From positions 1,608,501 to 1,672,500 of the forward strand of contig JBBBDQ010001275.1 in NCBI GenBank assembly GCA_037127315.1: a stretch of DNA of 64,000 nt. Direction: 5' to 3'. The notes beneath the pieces are model-generated. The model had not been told where the DNA came from. It worked only from the letters and a program-made list of their open reading frames with translations, and ran no database searches. The position numbers were made by a program, and so were the translations under genes. Origin of the DNA: Ascarosepion bandense. Its lineage: Eukaryota; Mollusca; Cephalopoda; Sepiida; Sepiidae. Positions 43,346-54,597 of this stretch are shown piece after piece. Position 1 is the stretch's first letter; every line of letters starts with the position of its first letter.

Positions 43346-43969
43346 ATGTTGACCTGTTCATCTAACTACAAATGGTTGAAACCACTACACAACAGTCTTA
43401 GTATCTCTTAGGGGAGATGCAGTTATTTGTAAAACAGAAGTTAGCTCTCCAAACAGGATTGTCTTTGAAAACAATTATCCACTATTCTCACTAAATGGCA
43501 TGCAAACTGTAACTGAATAATTGAATCTTTGAAATTACAGCTTGAACATTTCTGGTCCTGACCAGAGCCATCCAAGAGTCTCATGGCTCACTGATGTCCA
43601 CACACCACTGAATCTAGGATATGGAACTGCCTACTAAATCTCGATTTTCATAATGTATTATCATTCACATAGAATACAAATTTTATTGTAACCTTGTACA
43701 ATAATGGATCATATACAATATAAGTGAATAACTCCAATGATAAAAATTTACAATACATTGTATCTATACACAAATTAGCAACATATATAGACCATTCCAA
43801 CTTAAATCAACAATGTTTTACAGCAACTTCTTTTAGCATCAACTAAATTTTTCTTGTTAAAAAGTTCAATAATTTTAACATATTCAACATTATGAATAAA
43901 AAATATCAAATGTTTTTTGTAGACTTAGCTTGTGCCAAACAAATTAATGCATTTGGACAAATAAATTTG

Positions 43970-43971
<2 letters not shown>

Positions 43972-44009
<38 letters not shown>
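43972..44009. repeat. Poly(A) run of 38 preceded by AATAAA
   Basis: An uninterrupted A38. AATAAA lies about ten bases before it (ACAAATAAATTTGAT), the spacing of a cleaved and polyadenylated transcript. It may mark a retrocopied 3' end on the plus strand, but I found no coding sequence upstream and no target duplication. Confidence 0.9.
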
Positions 44010-44011
<2 letters not shown>

Positions 44012-44939
44012 GCAGAATGATGCCTAATTCCACAAAAAAATTTCATCCTTTAATAGTTGTGCTTAGTTTTAATTTGCAATGTATATAGTTTGAAAAAAGC
44101 AAATACTTATGAAATAGCAAGGATCCCAAAGCACTGCCAAGGCTCCCAATTAGTCTTGTCTCACCCACCAGAGTATTCTGTGGTGGTATACACTAACCTT
44201 GGTTCTGAGTGCTTCAAAATTCACAAAAAAAAAACAAAAAAAAATCTTTGTTAAGTCATAAGTATTACTGAGAAAAGAAAATAGTTGCCAAAGTTTACAT
44301 ACAATTTTTTCTTTTCTTTTACTTGTGCTCTCACAAGTTATAATGCCTTGTGTGCATACAAATTTTAGATGTGTAATTTTAAAACACATCATTTTTGGCT
44401 CTCTTCCCCATATTGCTGCTGGAAAAAAAAGTTATTTAAATTTTTTTTTTATTTTCTGATCAAAAAATATGAGAATAGCTTATACTTAAAATTGTGAACA
44501 TTCTTATTCTTTTCAATGTGAAAGCATCTTTCTTATTATTGAAGTTGTTCTTCCAGAGATATAATCATATATTTTCTGCTGTTTTATTCAATTTTTACTG
44601 ATAATTTCTTATTTGTTATAGAGATAGTGTCAAATTGTTGAAAAAGGGACTTATATTACAAGATTATGTCATTGTTCATTGGATCTTTTTTTAAAAAACT
44701 TTGACTATCCAGCTTTCTTGATGCTGCTTGTTCCAAAACCGTTTCATAATGTCAATTCTTTAGAATCAGGTAGAATAAAATAAGATCACCATGACATTAG
44801 AACATAGTCAATATATTAAATTATAAACAAAATGAGAACAAGACCAGATAAAATTCATCTGAAGATGGTTAAAGAATCAATCAGTGAAATAAAAAAAAGA
44901 TAATAGTTTAAGCAGCAATATTTTGTTTTACTGATATTC

Positions 44940-45040
44940 ACCAATACAAGGCCCAAGAGCCACTCAAGGTAGGGTGATAGTTAATGTTGTATAAGGATAA
45001 GAGGTGGGAAAAGTGCAGTTTGTGAGGTTAAGCAACTGAA
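44940..45040 (-). pseudogene. 3' end of the second CR1-like LINE family
   Basis: Plus-strand CAATACAAGGCCCAAGAGCC, ACTCAAGGTAGGGTGATAG and AGTGCAGTTTGTGAGGTTA match 12667-12960 in order. Confidence 0.5.
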
Positions 45041-45044
45041 AGCA

Positions 45045-45500
45045 GAAAAGACATGAAATAATGTCATTAGCTGAAGCACGAGAACATTCCAAGAATACCT
45101 AGAAGAAAAAAAAATACATACATGGGATGACAATCCTGAAAAAAAATGAACCAAGAAACAAACAGAAGAGAAAAAAAAATTCAAGGGAACATAAACAATT
45201 AACAAAAGAAAATAATTAAAAAAAAATATCCATCTTTGAGAAAGAAAGAAATTCTTTTCTCCAGAAAATTGGAAATGAAATTAATGATGCCAAGCGGCAT
45301 AAACAATTTGTAAAAAATGTGGAGAAAAGCATATATCCACAATATTATATAATCAAAACTATCACAAAAGAAATGTCTTGGTCTCAAAAAGAACTTTAAA
45401 TCACATTTTAAACCTGACCACAGAAATAAAACATGCAAATAGTCATTCAATCATTACAAAGTCAGTATAAATAATAACAAACTGACTTATGAGAAAAGTA
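45045..45500. other. No gene seen
   Basis: A-rich on the plus strand; minus frames of 74-83 codons are phenylalanine-rich translations of it. Confidence 0.4.
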
Positions 45501-45512
45501 AGAAAGCTATTT

Positions 45513-46003
45513 GGTTTGGTTTTTATGGCAAATCAACCTCGGTAGGTCATTTATTACCAACTAAACTTTATCTATTGCTGGTAATACCTTTTTCTTTCAA
45601 CAATTTATTGTTTGTTGTTTTTTTTATATAAGTTTTGTGTCTAGTAATACATTTTTCTTTTCAAGTATCAAGATTCATTAGGATTTGTTTTTTAAGGACA
45701 GGGTCCCCAAGTCCTACCCTTGTTATTTAACCCATAACTGGAGGGAAGGGACAAATTAATACCTTTTCCAAGAGTACCAGTACTTAAGTGAATGCAGGGT
45801 ATTCAACTGGAATTCGAACTCAGCTCACTGATTTCTCTTTCCAAGCTGATATCCACTGCACCACAACACACATCCAACAGTAAACGCTTACAGCACCTGG
45901 TATTCCCAAGCGGTCACCCATCTAAGTACTGACCAGGCTCAACATTGCTTAACTTCAGTGATCGAGCGAGAACCGATATATTCAATGTGATAGGCCGTAA
46001 GCC
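45513..46003 (-). mobile_element. 5S/tRNA chimeric SINE, copy 3, complete with target-site duplication
   Basis: AGAAAGCTATTT flanks the 491-bp element at 45501-45512 and 46004-46015. On the minus strand: 5S head (45884-46003), tRNA-like module (about 45800-45880, GTGCAGTGGATATCAGC and GAGTTCGAATTCC), body, and tail ending in TGATTTGCCATAAAAACCAA. Least diverged in the tail region and used here to locate the LINE insertion in copy 1. Confidence 0.9.
45884..46003 (-). pseudogene. 5S rRNA-derived head of SINE copy 3
   Basis: The minus strand starts GGCTTACGGCCTATCACATT, with the control-region-like GAAGTTAAGCAATGTTGAGC, AGTACTTAGATGGGTGACCG and GGGAATACCAGGTGCTGTAA. One base is missing from GGCCATATCAC relative to copy 1. 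Confidence 0.85.
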
Positions 46004-46029
46004 AGAAAGCTATTTAAAAAACTAAGGAA

Positions 46030-47690
46030 TAATGAATGATCACTTGAGAACTGAACTTTTGAAAAAGCTTACTTTCTCCTTAAATTCAATGACATGTTTC
46101 TATATTTTACGAAAAATCTGGAATCAGAAATGCACACCTAAAAAGTGGGTTTTATCCCACATTAATACATTATACAAAAACAGACAGGTAGTCCACAAGT
46201 CTCTCAAACATAAAAAGGTATCTCAACTGGATCCATCATTAACTAGGCTCTCACTATTCTATCAAAAATCGGTTCTTCACAACCCAGTTTGGTTCTCATT
46301 CTGGAAAGGGATGTAATAATGACATATATGCCATCAAAGAATTCCTGTAAACTGCTAACCTCTCTTAACAAGAAACTGTAGACCTGCTTTGTTGAGCTTA
46401 CCACGTATGACCACATTAGAGATTTCCTCTTCTCATCCATTAGAATCCACCTTCCAAGCTTTGAGTGCACTAACAAAAAACTTTATATGTTTGGTGTGGA
46501 TGCTAATACAGAAACATTTCGAGCCTCATCTAGCATATGATGATTAGGAAATGAGAGGCCAAGTGTATTTATTCTCCTTCTAGATTATGCCTCTGCATAT
46601 ATATAAGTACAGACGTTGAGAGATGGGCACTGGTCATTTACACATTCCATACCAGATACCAAACAAATCTAGCAACAAAAGATGACAAACCTGCTTTCCT
46701 GTCTGAGGCCAATGTACTGATTATTAGGTTTGTTGACTATGTTGATGACATAGACATTCAAAGCTTTAAATAAGGGTCTTCAACAGACTTAACATCTTTT
46801 ACAAAGTATTCTAAGAAACAGAACTCAAGATAAACATGTTCAAAACAAAGACTATGATCTGGCACCGGAATGAAATCAATGATGGCACATACCCCAAATA
46901 TAGGATGTGGAATTAGTAAATACCAAACATTTCAAATACCTTGGCATATGGATCAGTTATATAAATTAATTATAAAAGAAAAAGAGAGAATAACATCGGC
47001 TGCACTCGAGATAGTTTCACCCAAAGATCATAAATTACTACAAAACCAAAATATCAACCTGAGAATTCTAGTCATGTCCTTCATAGCCATGTCAGATTGA
47101 GACTTCTATATGGATGTCATGCAAGGTGTCATATAACCTGGTCAAAAATATCTAAACTGTCAACTGTATACAACTGCTTTCTAAGATTAATGGTTTAAAA
47201 GGACTTTGAGCAAGTGAAACCTGAGGGTTTTCCTAATGATTATCCTTCTTTGAATATTGGAGACTTGTACTACAGATTCACAAAAACCTGTACTAAATAA
47301 TAGAAACCACATCACAGTTGAGAACTACAAGCAGTAGCAACAACTCAAGTGCATAACACAAGTAACTAAAAGAGAAGATAGTATAACCACGTTAACATTC
47401 CATACCACTTCAAATAGTTTTGGAAGGAAACCACCATCAATACTGAAAAGAGTGACAAGAGTTACTGGATTTGAAAAATCTGTTTTCCTGAAAAATTGTT
47501 TTAAAAACAAAAATTTTAGAAATTTCAACCACACACAGTACTGGCTGTTCAGTCAATGAATGTCAAATGTTTCCTTGTAGTGAAACGGCTAATATTACAA
47601 TTAAACTTTCCTATAAAATTCAATCAATACAAATGCAAACAATTCCAAAGAAAAATAAAAAATCTTATATTCATACATTGTTTTCCTGAA
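46030..47690 (+). pseudogene. LINE family N reverse transcriptase relic, longest copy (copy 2)
   Basis: Plus-strand fragments in order: TPKKWVLSHINTLYKN (46131), LLLLDYASAYIYKYR-like (46582), FVDYVDDIDIQ (46730-46762, the YxDD box), INMFKTKTMIWHRNE (46831), HFKYLG-like (46928), NINLRILVMSFIAMS (47052), then an LYGCHARC-like region (47107). A conserved C-terminal end GGAAGGAAACCACCATCAAT is at 47424. It is a non-LTR element distinct from both the RTE and CR1-like families above; clade uncertain. No intact frame. Confidence 0.65.
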
Positions 47691-47694
47691 ATTG

Positions 47695-48530
47695 TCTATT
47701 TTGAAGGTGTACATAAAAATGACCAGCAACTAGTTCTTTTTGTTTTTCCTTGCTTTATTTTGGTGTTGGTTTGGGGTGGGGGTTTATAATTTCTAAATAT
47801 TTGACAAAATTGGTTTTGAGTATTTGCATTCAGTTTTCATTTCTGTTGCAATCATTGAAGACAAAATACATGCGAGGCAGTGCATGTTGCTCCTTTTGAA
47901 ATTGGGTAAAAGAACAGCAGAAATGAAGATGATGATTAAGTCAATGAAGATGGTTTGGTTGGAAGCAATGCATGCCAGGCAGAACTTGTAAAGTTCAAAC
48001 AGGAAATTTGACTGAAGCAAACCACACAATGATAAATAACAAGAATCTGTAAATAATAATTTGCAAGTTCATTTGAATGACAACTGCACTCAATGTTGGA
48101 AACTGGCTAAAACAAACTTACATTCATTTTTTTTTAAGTCACAAGACATATTCAAAATATGGGAAAATTTCAAGTATCAAGAAAATGGATTCCACATCAA
48201 TTGCTAGATAAAGCATTAGATACCATCTTACCACCTCTACTTTTTTTTTTTTTTTTGTTTTTTTTTTTTTTATTTCTTATCAAACATGAAAGAATATTTC
48301 TTTTGTGGAAGATTGTCACGGGGGATGAAAAGTGGGATCACTACAAAAATTCAATATATTAAATATCATGGCAGATCAAAGACGGTAACATCAAACACGA
48401 AACCTAAACTCTTTGAAAAGGTTATTGCACTGTATTTAGTAGGCATACTGTATCATAAATTGCTAAAACCTGGCAAAATTATTTCTGCAGTGTTCTAGTC
48501 AGCACTTTCAAAGTTTTACAGCAGCAACAG
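47695..48530. other. No gene seen
   Basis: A 30-bp T-rich run at 48241-48271. Frames of 67-78 codons without family features. Confidence 0.4.
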
Positions 48531-48534
48531 ATGG

Positions 48535-49480
48535 CCAATTCTTCTTCTATGTGCCTTGTTCCTTCAGGATGTAGGCGATTATGGTTTTTTTATGTTTCCT
48601 TATCCCTGGTGGCTCTGAGGATGCCTTCTCGTGTTACACCATGCAATCCTCGTTCCGTCATCCACCTGCTCAGGCCCTTCAAATATGTTATCCGCTGCTT
48701 TCCTCTATCTCTTTATCCCTTCCATCTGGCCTGTTAGTATCAGATTTTCCAAGCCCTCCTTCCTCATTGCATGCCCCAGGAACTTTAGCTGTCTTTTCCT
48801 GATGCTCAGTATTAAGTTCCTTTTCATTTCAATTCTTTCCGAAACCTCATCATTGCTCACATGCTCAATCCAGGATATCCGAAGCATCTTTCTGTAGAAC
48901 CACATTTCAGTTGCTTCAAGTTTTTCCTTCATCTTTGATGGTATTGTCTAGCATTCACAGCCATATTGAAGAACTAACATCACATAGCAATCCAGTACTC
49001 TTTTCTTTGTTCTATTGTCAAATTTTCCTGTCTCTTAATACTCTACTCAGCTTCTGGAATGCATCCTTTGCCATGCTAATTCACCTTTGGATCTCTGTGT
49101 CACACTTTCCGTCTTCTGTTAGAACACTTCCCAGATAATTGAATTTTTGTACCTGCTTGATTTTAGTATCCCCCACTTGCATTTGGAATTTCGGGCTGCC
49201 CTTTTTGCTGGTGAATATGCATTCAGTTTTCTTGCAGTTTATTTGTAGTCCTTTCTTCTCACTCTTCAGCTACCTTCTGTAGGAGGTCTTGTAATTTCCT
49301 TTCCGTGTCTGCTATCAGCACTGTATCATTTGCGTACCTTATGTTGTTCAAATTGTGGCTTCCGATGATGAATCCTAGCATAACATCTAGGATCCTCAGA
49401 ATAGTCCCTCCCACTGTACAGGTTCAATAGATCTGGTGAAAAGATACATCCTTGTTTTATACCCTATGCCCTAACCAAAT
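48535..49480 (-). pseudogene. RTE LINE 3' part
   Basis: The minus strand carries, from 49480, QINCKKTEC, KFNYLGSVLTEDGKCDTEIQ (49,12x), MAKDAFQKL, then a 75-codon frame (48705-48932) with EATEMWFYRKMLRISWIEHV and RQLKFLGHAMRKEGLENLIL, closely matching 3538-3730. The 3' end (CATAGAAGAAGAATTGG) is near 48535. Much closer to the copy at 2234 than the other fragments are. Confidence 0.85.
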
Positions 49481-49489
49481 TCATGGACA

Positions 49490-50240
49490 AATCCTACAAA
49501 TATATGCTGGGATTTCTTAACTAATAAAAATTGCTTACTTCTCAGTCTCATCTGCCATATTTGTTTTTATTCTTTCTTGTCTTGAAATCAGAATACTGAA
49601 ATCACTTGACTGTATCCCTTTTGTATGTGAACACCATTCTTACTTTATGAACTTTTTACATTTTTACTGTTGTTTTCCCTGGATATATTGTTTGCTTAGT
49701 ATTGTACTGTTACTTTTCTTATTGTTTGAGAACTTTGTCAATCTGTTTGTTGAGCATTTGCAGATTGCACTTAGCTATGTCCAATTATTCCACAGAGGAA
49801 AATGTTTTTTTTTTAACTGTATGAATATAGTGTTATTCAATAGAAGTTATTCTAGACCAGTCTGGTATAAAGACAACCAACACAAAGCACTACAGTTGGA
49901 GGGGGTGCTTATGGCCTCAATTCAACTTAATCCATACTTGCATATATTCGCTCATAAATGCACATGTAGTTGTATACTCACCCATTTATACCAACAAGTG
50001 CCCCGTATATTTTGTGGTGGCTGTAGATTAATGTTAACATGAGGTTTGTTTCACTAATCTGAGTGTCAGAAACAGTTATTTTGATGACTGCTGAACAGTC
50101 ATATAAACTCATTTACATCTTTAGATGTTAGTGTGATGCAGACTATACAGATAGAACTAATCAGAGGTTGGAAATGAGAATAAATTTACAGGTGCTATCT
50201 AGTATACATAAGGTGAATATATGAAATTGCTCATTTTTAT
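49490..50240. other. No gene seen
   Basis: The 131-codon plus frame at 49647-50042 starts with a hydrophobic run but shows no motif; composition matches its surroundings. Confidence 0.4.
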
Positions 50241-50244
50241 TAAA

Positions 50245-50394
50245 ACTGCTGTTCATTCAATACAAGACCCAAGGTTCACTTATAGTACAAGGAGGTTGTT
50301 TTCAGTAGATAATGGTTGAACAAAAGTTTGTTCCACAAAGTAGCAGTTCTTAGGAAAAAGTTGTCTGAATGGAAATTCTTCCCTACCAATGGAT
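50245..50394 (-). pseudogene. C-terminal end of the second CR1-like LINE family
   Basis: The minus strand encodes PLVGKNFHSDNFFLRTATLW and NKLLFNHY, the R-LWN-L pattern. It is followed on the plus strand by the T-rich 3' end of another LINE at 50395, so that LINE landed in it or beside it. Confidence 0.55.
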
Positions 50395-50870
50395 TTTTTT
50401 TCTTTTTTTTTTTAATAAATTGCTTCATTCCAAGCAAAGCAGTACTGCCACTGGTGCACCTGCAGGATACATTGAGAGGAGAAGGAAGACAGAAAAGAAA
50501 ACAGTACAGGTGGTGATACAGAAAAGTTAAGATAAGTATGAGATAGCAATTGATGCTGCATTTAAACATGGAGATCATAGCTATCAGGGAAGTAAGCATG
50601 GGGAAAGGAGTTGCACAGATAGGAAGTGTGAGAAAAGAAATAGAGAGTAGATTTGGCAGTTACATTTGCCTATTTTGACAGTAAAAGGGTGGGATCTAGT
50701 GGCCAATCTAGTTGCATGGGTAATCTCATAAGAGCAGGGCATCAGAGAATAAAGCTCATCAGAGTAAAAGCCGTGAGAAGCCACATTCCATTGGTAAGAA
50801 AGTGGCTGAAGGTGAGCAGCCAAATCGGCACCAATTACATTGCAATCCTGAAATAATAATTGATAATAAA
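50395..50870 (-). mobile_element. CR1-like LINE 3' part
   Basis: The plus strand begins with a T run and AAGCAAAGCAGTACTGCCAC; the minus strand encodes CNVIGADLAAHLQPLSYQWN, GFYSDELYSL and ATRLATRSHPFTVKIGKCNC. An internal deletion removes the LCLFYKYFH block. A(AC)n sequence follows at 50878-50908. Confidence 0.75.
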
Positions 50871-51529
50871 ATGAGGCAAAAAAAAAAAAAACACACACAC
50901 ACACACATTCAAAATATATTTTACTGGAAATCCTGTTCCACAAAAGGCATTCTACTCACCAAAAAGGTGCGATACTTGTTAACATCTGTGCTGATAATCC
51001 AGGTATAAATGTGAGAGAATTCTTAATCAAGCACAGTGAGTGAAGGAGTAACTGCTTGCTGCTCCCTGCCAGCAGACACCCATGCAAATTATGTTATAAC
51101 CACAGAATAACTGCTTTTTAAACTCAAATGTACATAAGAGCCAGAATCCATGAACCATTGATAAATGTTAACCTTTTGTAACTTTTTTTCCCCCTAGTGC
51201 ATTGTTCTGCATTACCTAAGCATAATATAACAAAAGTAAAAGACTAATGATGATCCCAAGCAAGTCAGTTTCATAATTCAAATCTGCACACAAGCACCAA
51301 TCCACTGAAAGGATATACTCTGTGAATCTAATATTCTATCAAATTTATTCCAAAATTATTCAATTGGATAGTGAAAGGATTTATTTGGATAAGCTATGTA
51401 TGACACAGAAGGATAGCTTTTCATATATTCCAGATTTGTCATCTTTCAAGAACAACTTTGCCTGCCATATAATTTGGTAACAAAAAGACTGTTGTCTTGC
51501 TTTGAACACAAACTAATAAAGATGAAAAT

Positions 51530-52530
51530 CCTCTACTAAGTATTCCAAAAAAATAGGCTGAAGATAAACCTTTCCAAAACAAACTATAATTGGGAATTGG
51601 CATGAAAGCAATGATGGCATCTGGCCATCATTGCTTTCATGCCAATTCCCACACTGAATCCATAAGAATACAGGATGTAGAATCAGTAAATACTGAACAC
51701 CTCAGTGTTATATATATCTGGGTACTCCAATGCTGAAACGGACGCGCCTTTGTAGCGATTATATATAGAGAAGTTATGTACATGTTCTAAAATATAATTT
51801 ATAATAAATATTCACAGCTCTATATAGTATATTATATATCGATCAGTTGTTACCAATTTATTATACAAGATAAGGAAGTTCAAAATAGACAGTGCTTTTG
51901 CCCAACACTGCAGATTGCTACAAAACTAAAGCATTAAACTACAAATTCTAGATCTGCTCTTAAATATCATCCAATCAAGACTTTACTCAGAAATATTAAA
52001 TTTTTCAGCTGTCCGCATTTTCAGATCAGGGGTTAAAAATGGCTTAAAGTGAATAAAACTTACATGATAGCAAGAACCATCACTTAAACTTTGTGGATTA
52101 GCACTACAGAATCACAAATAACTGTACAAAATAATAAAAACATTATGTCAAGATTTTCAACAGTAGCAACAACTCAAATGGATATTACACATGACCTGAA
52201 AAGAAAATGATGATATAGTCAAGATATTAATGTTAAGCCCTACTTCATAGAAAAAGGTTAGGAAGGAAACCGCCAGCAATACTGAAAAGAGCAATAAGGA
52301 AATGCACTTTTCCTGAAAATTGACTTAGAAAGATTTTATAAATTTTAGCCAAAAACAGTACAGACTATTCAGGCAATGAATGCCAAATGTTTCCTTGGAG
52401 GGAAATGGCTAATGTTACTATTACACCCAGTCAGCACAAACAATTCATTAAGTCCAAAGAAAAATCAAAATTTTTATATCCATATGTTGTTCTCAACTTC
52501 TCACCCTTTATTTTGAAAGTGAAGCTAAAA
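51530..52530 (+). pseudogene. LINE family N relic, copy 3, with an internal hairpin
   Basis: TTGGCATGAAAGCAATGATG (51597) aligns with 46864, ACAGGATGTAGAATCAGTAA (51671) with 46900, TTAGAAAGATTTTATAAATT and GGAAGGAAACCGCCAGCAAT (52260) with 47424, and AATGAATGCCAAATGTTTCC (52375) with 47554. Between 51592 and 51650 there is an inverted duplication not found in copy 2. All frames are broken. Confidence 0.65.
51592..51650. repeat. Perfect 27-bp inverted repeat with 5-bp loop
   Basis: Arms 51592-51618 and 51624-51650 are exact reverse complements (GGGAATTGGCATGAAAGCAA begins the left arm). The left arm is ordinary LINE N sequence, so the right arm is an inverted copy of it. Confidence 0.95.
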
Positions 52531-52534
52531 ATAT

Positions 52535-53265
52535 CCAAAACTCAATGCTTAATTCTTTTTTTTAAGGATAGGGTTGTACAGATTTTTATTTTATATATAT
52601 CCAGGTGAAGAGAACTGAAAGTTTTACAATTCAGAGTTCTTCAGCATTTACTTTTTACTATAAAAGTGCTCAATACAATAAATATTGGGTAAAATGGATA
52701 CTGATGGAAGTCCATTCCACAATTAGATATTTACTTTTAAAAGGTGCTCAATAAAAAAGTAGAGCATAAATACATGGTAATTATAAGAATAGCATACTGC
52801 AACTCAGTACCTATAAAGAAATAGCTATAAAATGAAATCACTAATTTTTGCAACCATAGAATCTTCTATACCCTTAAATATATCTCAAATTTAACACAAT
52901 ATTTTCACTTTTTGCAAATTTATATTGAACAGGCAATTTTTTTTTATATTACTATTTTTTTATTTGTACTTATGAACAAATCTCTTTAAGAATTTGTTTC
53001 AATATTTGATTTTTATTTTTTCATTATTATCTTTTATGTTAGTTTTGATTTTCTTATATTTAGTTTACCTTTTCCAACATTTCAATTTTTCTTTACTAGT
53101 CTTTTCCTTTGTAACACCGTATCCTGCCTGACCCCACTGAAACAACGTACTACACAATACCAATCATTGGTCCTGTATGGTCCAGTATTACAGGTTAACC
53201 TAAGTCTGAGGTTCCAAATGTTGATTTGATGCCATCCTCCAGCCATGTGTGATTTTTAATCCTGA
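52535..53265. other. No gene seen
   Basis: AT-rich, no element recognised. One TATATATAT stretch near 52591. Confidence 0.4.
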
Positions 53266-53267
53266 GA

Positions 53268-53573
53268 GCGATTTTTTTTTTTTAATCATATCACCCCAAG
53301 CAAGGCGATAACACCACTGATGCGCAGGGGGCTACATAAGGGTAAAAAGAATGGAAAAGAGAAAGCCGGAAACCGCATCCTAAACTGGAAACAAGGGATG
53401 AGCCTTTTCACCTGTTCAATAGATGTGGGTGGAGTGTGAACCAGGCAATAGTTTAGTCTATCTACTCCAATTGAAAAAAAATAAAAGTGAGTGAAAAGAT
53501 TGAAAAAGAGAAAACCGGAAACCGCATCCTAAACAGGAAACAAGGGATGAGCCTCTTCACCTGTTCAATAGGA
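53268..53573 (-). mobile_element. SINE sharing the CR1-like LINE tail, copy 2, with partial tandem copy
   Basis: 53268-53475 is collinear with 14868-15070. Immediately after it, 53484-53573 repeats the block GTGAAAAGATTGAAAAAGAG, ACCGGAAACCGCATCCTAAA and GAGCCTCTTCACCTGTTCAA. The 3' tail (plus-strand AATCATATCACCCCAAGCAA) is shared with the LINE. Confidence 0.7.
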
Positions 53574-53882
53574 TTATCAGAAAAATAAAAATCCGAAGCT
53601 CCCTGTTGGTCTACCTGAAAATTCGTCAGGTAAGAATCAGGTTAACAGAAAAATAAACATAAGTTAATTAAATTTTGGGAAGACAAAAGGTTTTTATATA
53701 TAAATACAAAAAAAAAATCTTTGTTGCAAAAAGTTGAATATGTCTTGTATATAAACTATAACCAAACAAAACAAAATACTTCAAATAATAAAGGAGATAT
53801 GTGGCTCTCATTTAATTCCTTTTCTCGTTCGTTCTTAGTGCAACTAATACAACTGTCAACATTCCTGTTCTCAGTGGTAGTA

Positions 53883-54012
53883 GTAGTAGTAGTCAGTCAG
53901 TCAGTTAAGTGCCATACGTGATACATGCTTGGGCGAACATGTCTCGCAAGAGACATGACTGACTGGGCAGAAGATTATCCCGCAGTAGGTTGCCATTACT
54001 TTCTGCGGTAGT
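53883..54012 (-). mobile_element. tRNA SINE family 1, tail part only
   Basis: The plus strand has GTCAGTCAGTTAAGTGCCAT, GGCGAACATGTCTCGCAAGA, GAGACATGACTGACTGGGCA and CCCGCAGTAGGTTGCCATTA. Head missing. It is flanked on both sides by GTAGTAGTAG-type sequence, perhaps a target duplication in a (TAG)n tract. Confidence 0.75.
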
Positions 54013-54014
54013 CG

Positions 54015-54597
54015 TAGTAGTGTTATTTAAATGTCAGTGGAATTAATTTGCTTTTTTAGTTTTCCTATCAGGAACGCACATGGTGGACATTTTCTTTCAA
54101 TCTCTGACATCACTCAATTCAGTTTGACTGCATTCGAAGATAGTCAAAACCCTAACTCCTCTTCTAGCAGACCACCGACAACTCAATCTCGGACCTAACT
54201 CCTCAGCAGCCCACGACCAACTCCATCAAACAACTTTTTTAAGAAAAAACCTCATCTGATTGTGACCCATCTCCTGATGCTTGCAAGAGGCATTTTTATT
54301 ATGTATCCATCTTGCCCTTTGCATTATTTATAAACGAACCTTCACCAACCAGATTTGAAATTAAAAATCTCAAAGAGAACACTTTACTCTTACCCATCAG
54401 CTGTCTTGGGTTTCATATATCATTGTTCTAGGTTCTTTCCTATTAACAGTTCTGACAGTTTGTCAAATTTACAAAAGATTGTGTTTTCTGTGTATAGATA
54501 CAATTAACATTTCAATCAGTAATCTGCTACCTTTTGTACACTTAAAAAAAAAAAAAAAAAAAAAATATCTCATGTTCCAATTTTTCCTTCTGTAGCA
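54015..54597. other. No gene seen
   Basis: Slightly less AT-rich near 54110-54250; an A run at 54544-54565. No family recognised. Confidence 0.4.

Noticed and set aside
49647..50042. 131-codon frame with hydrophobic N-terminus
   Set aside because: Composition follows T-rich DNA; no conserved motif and no gene structure around it.
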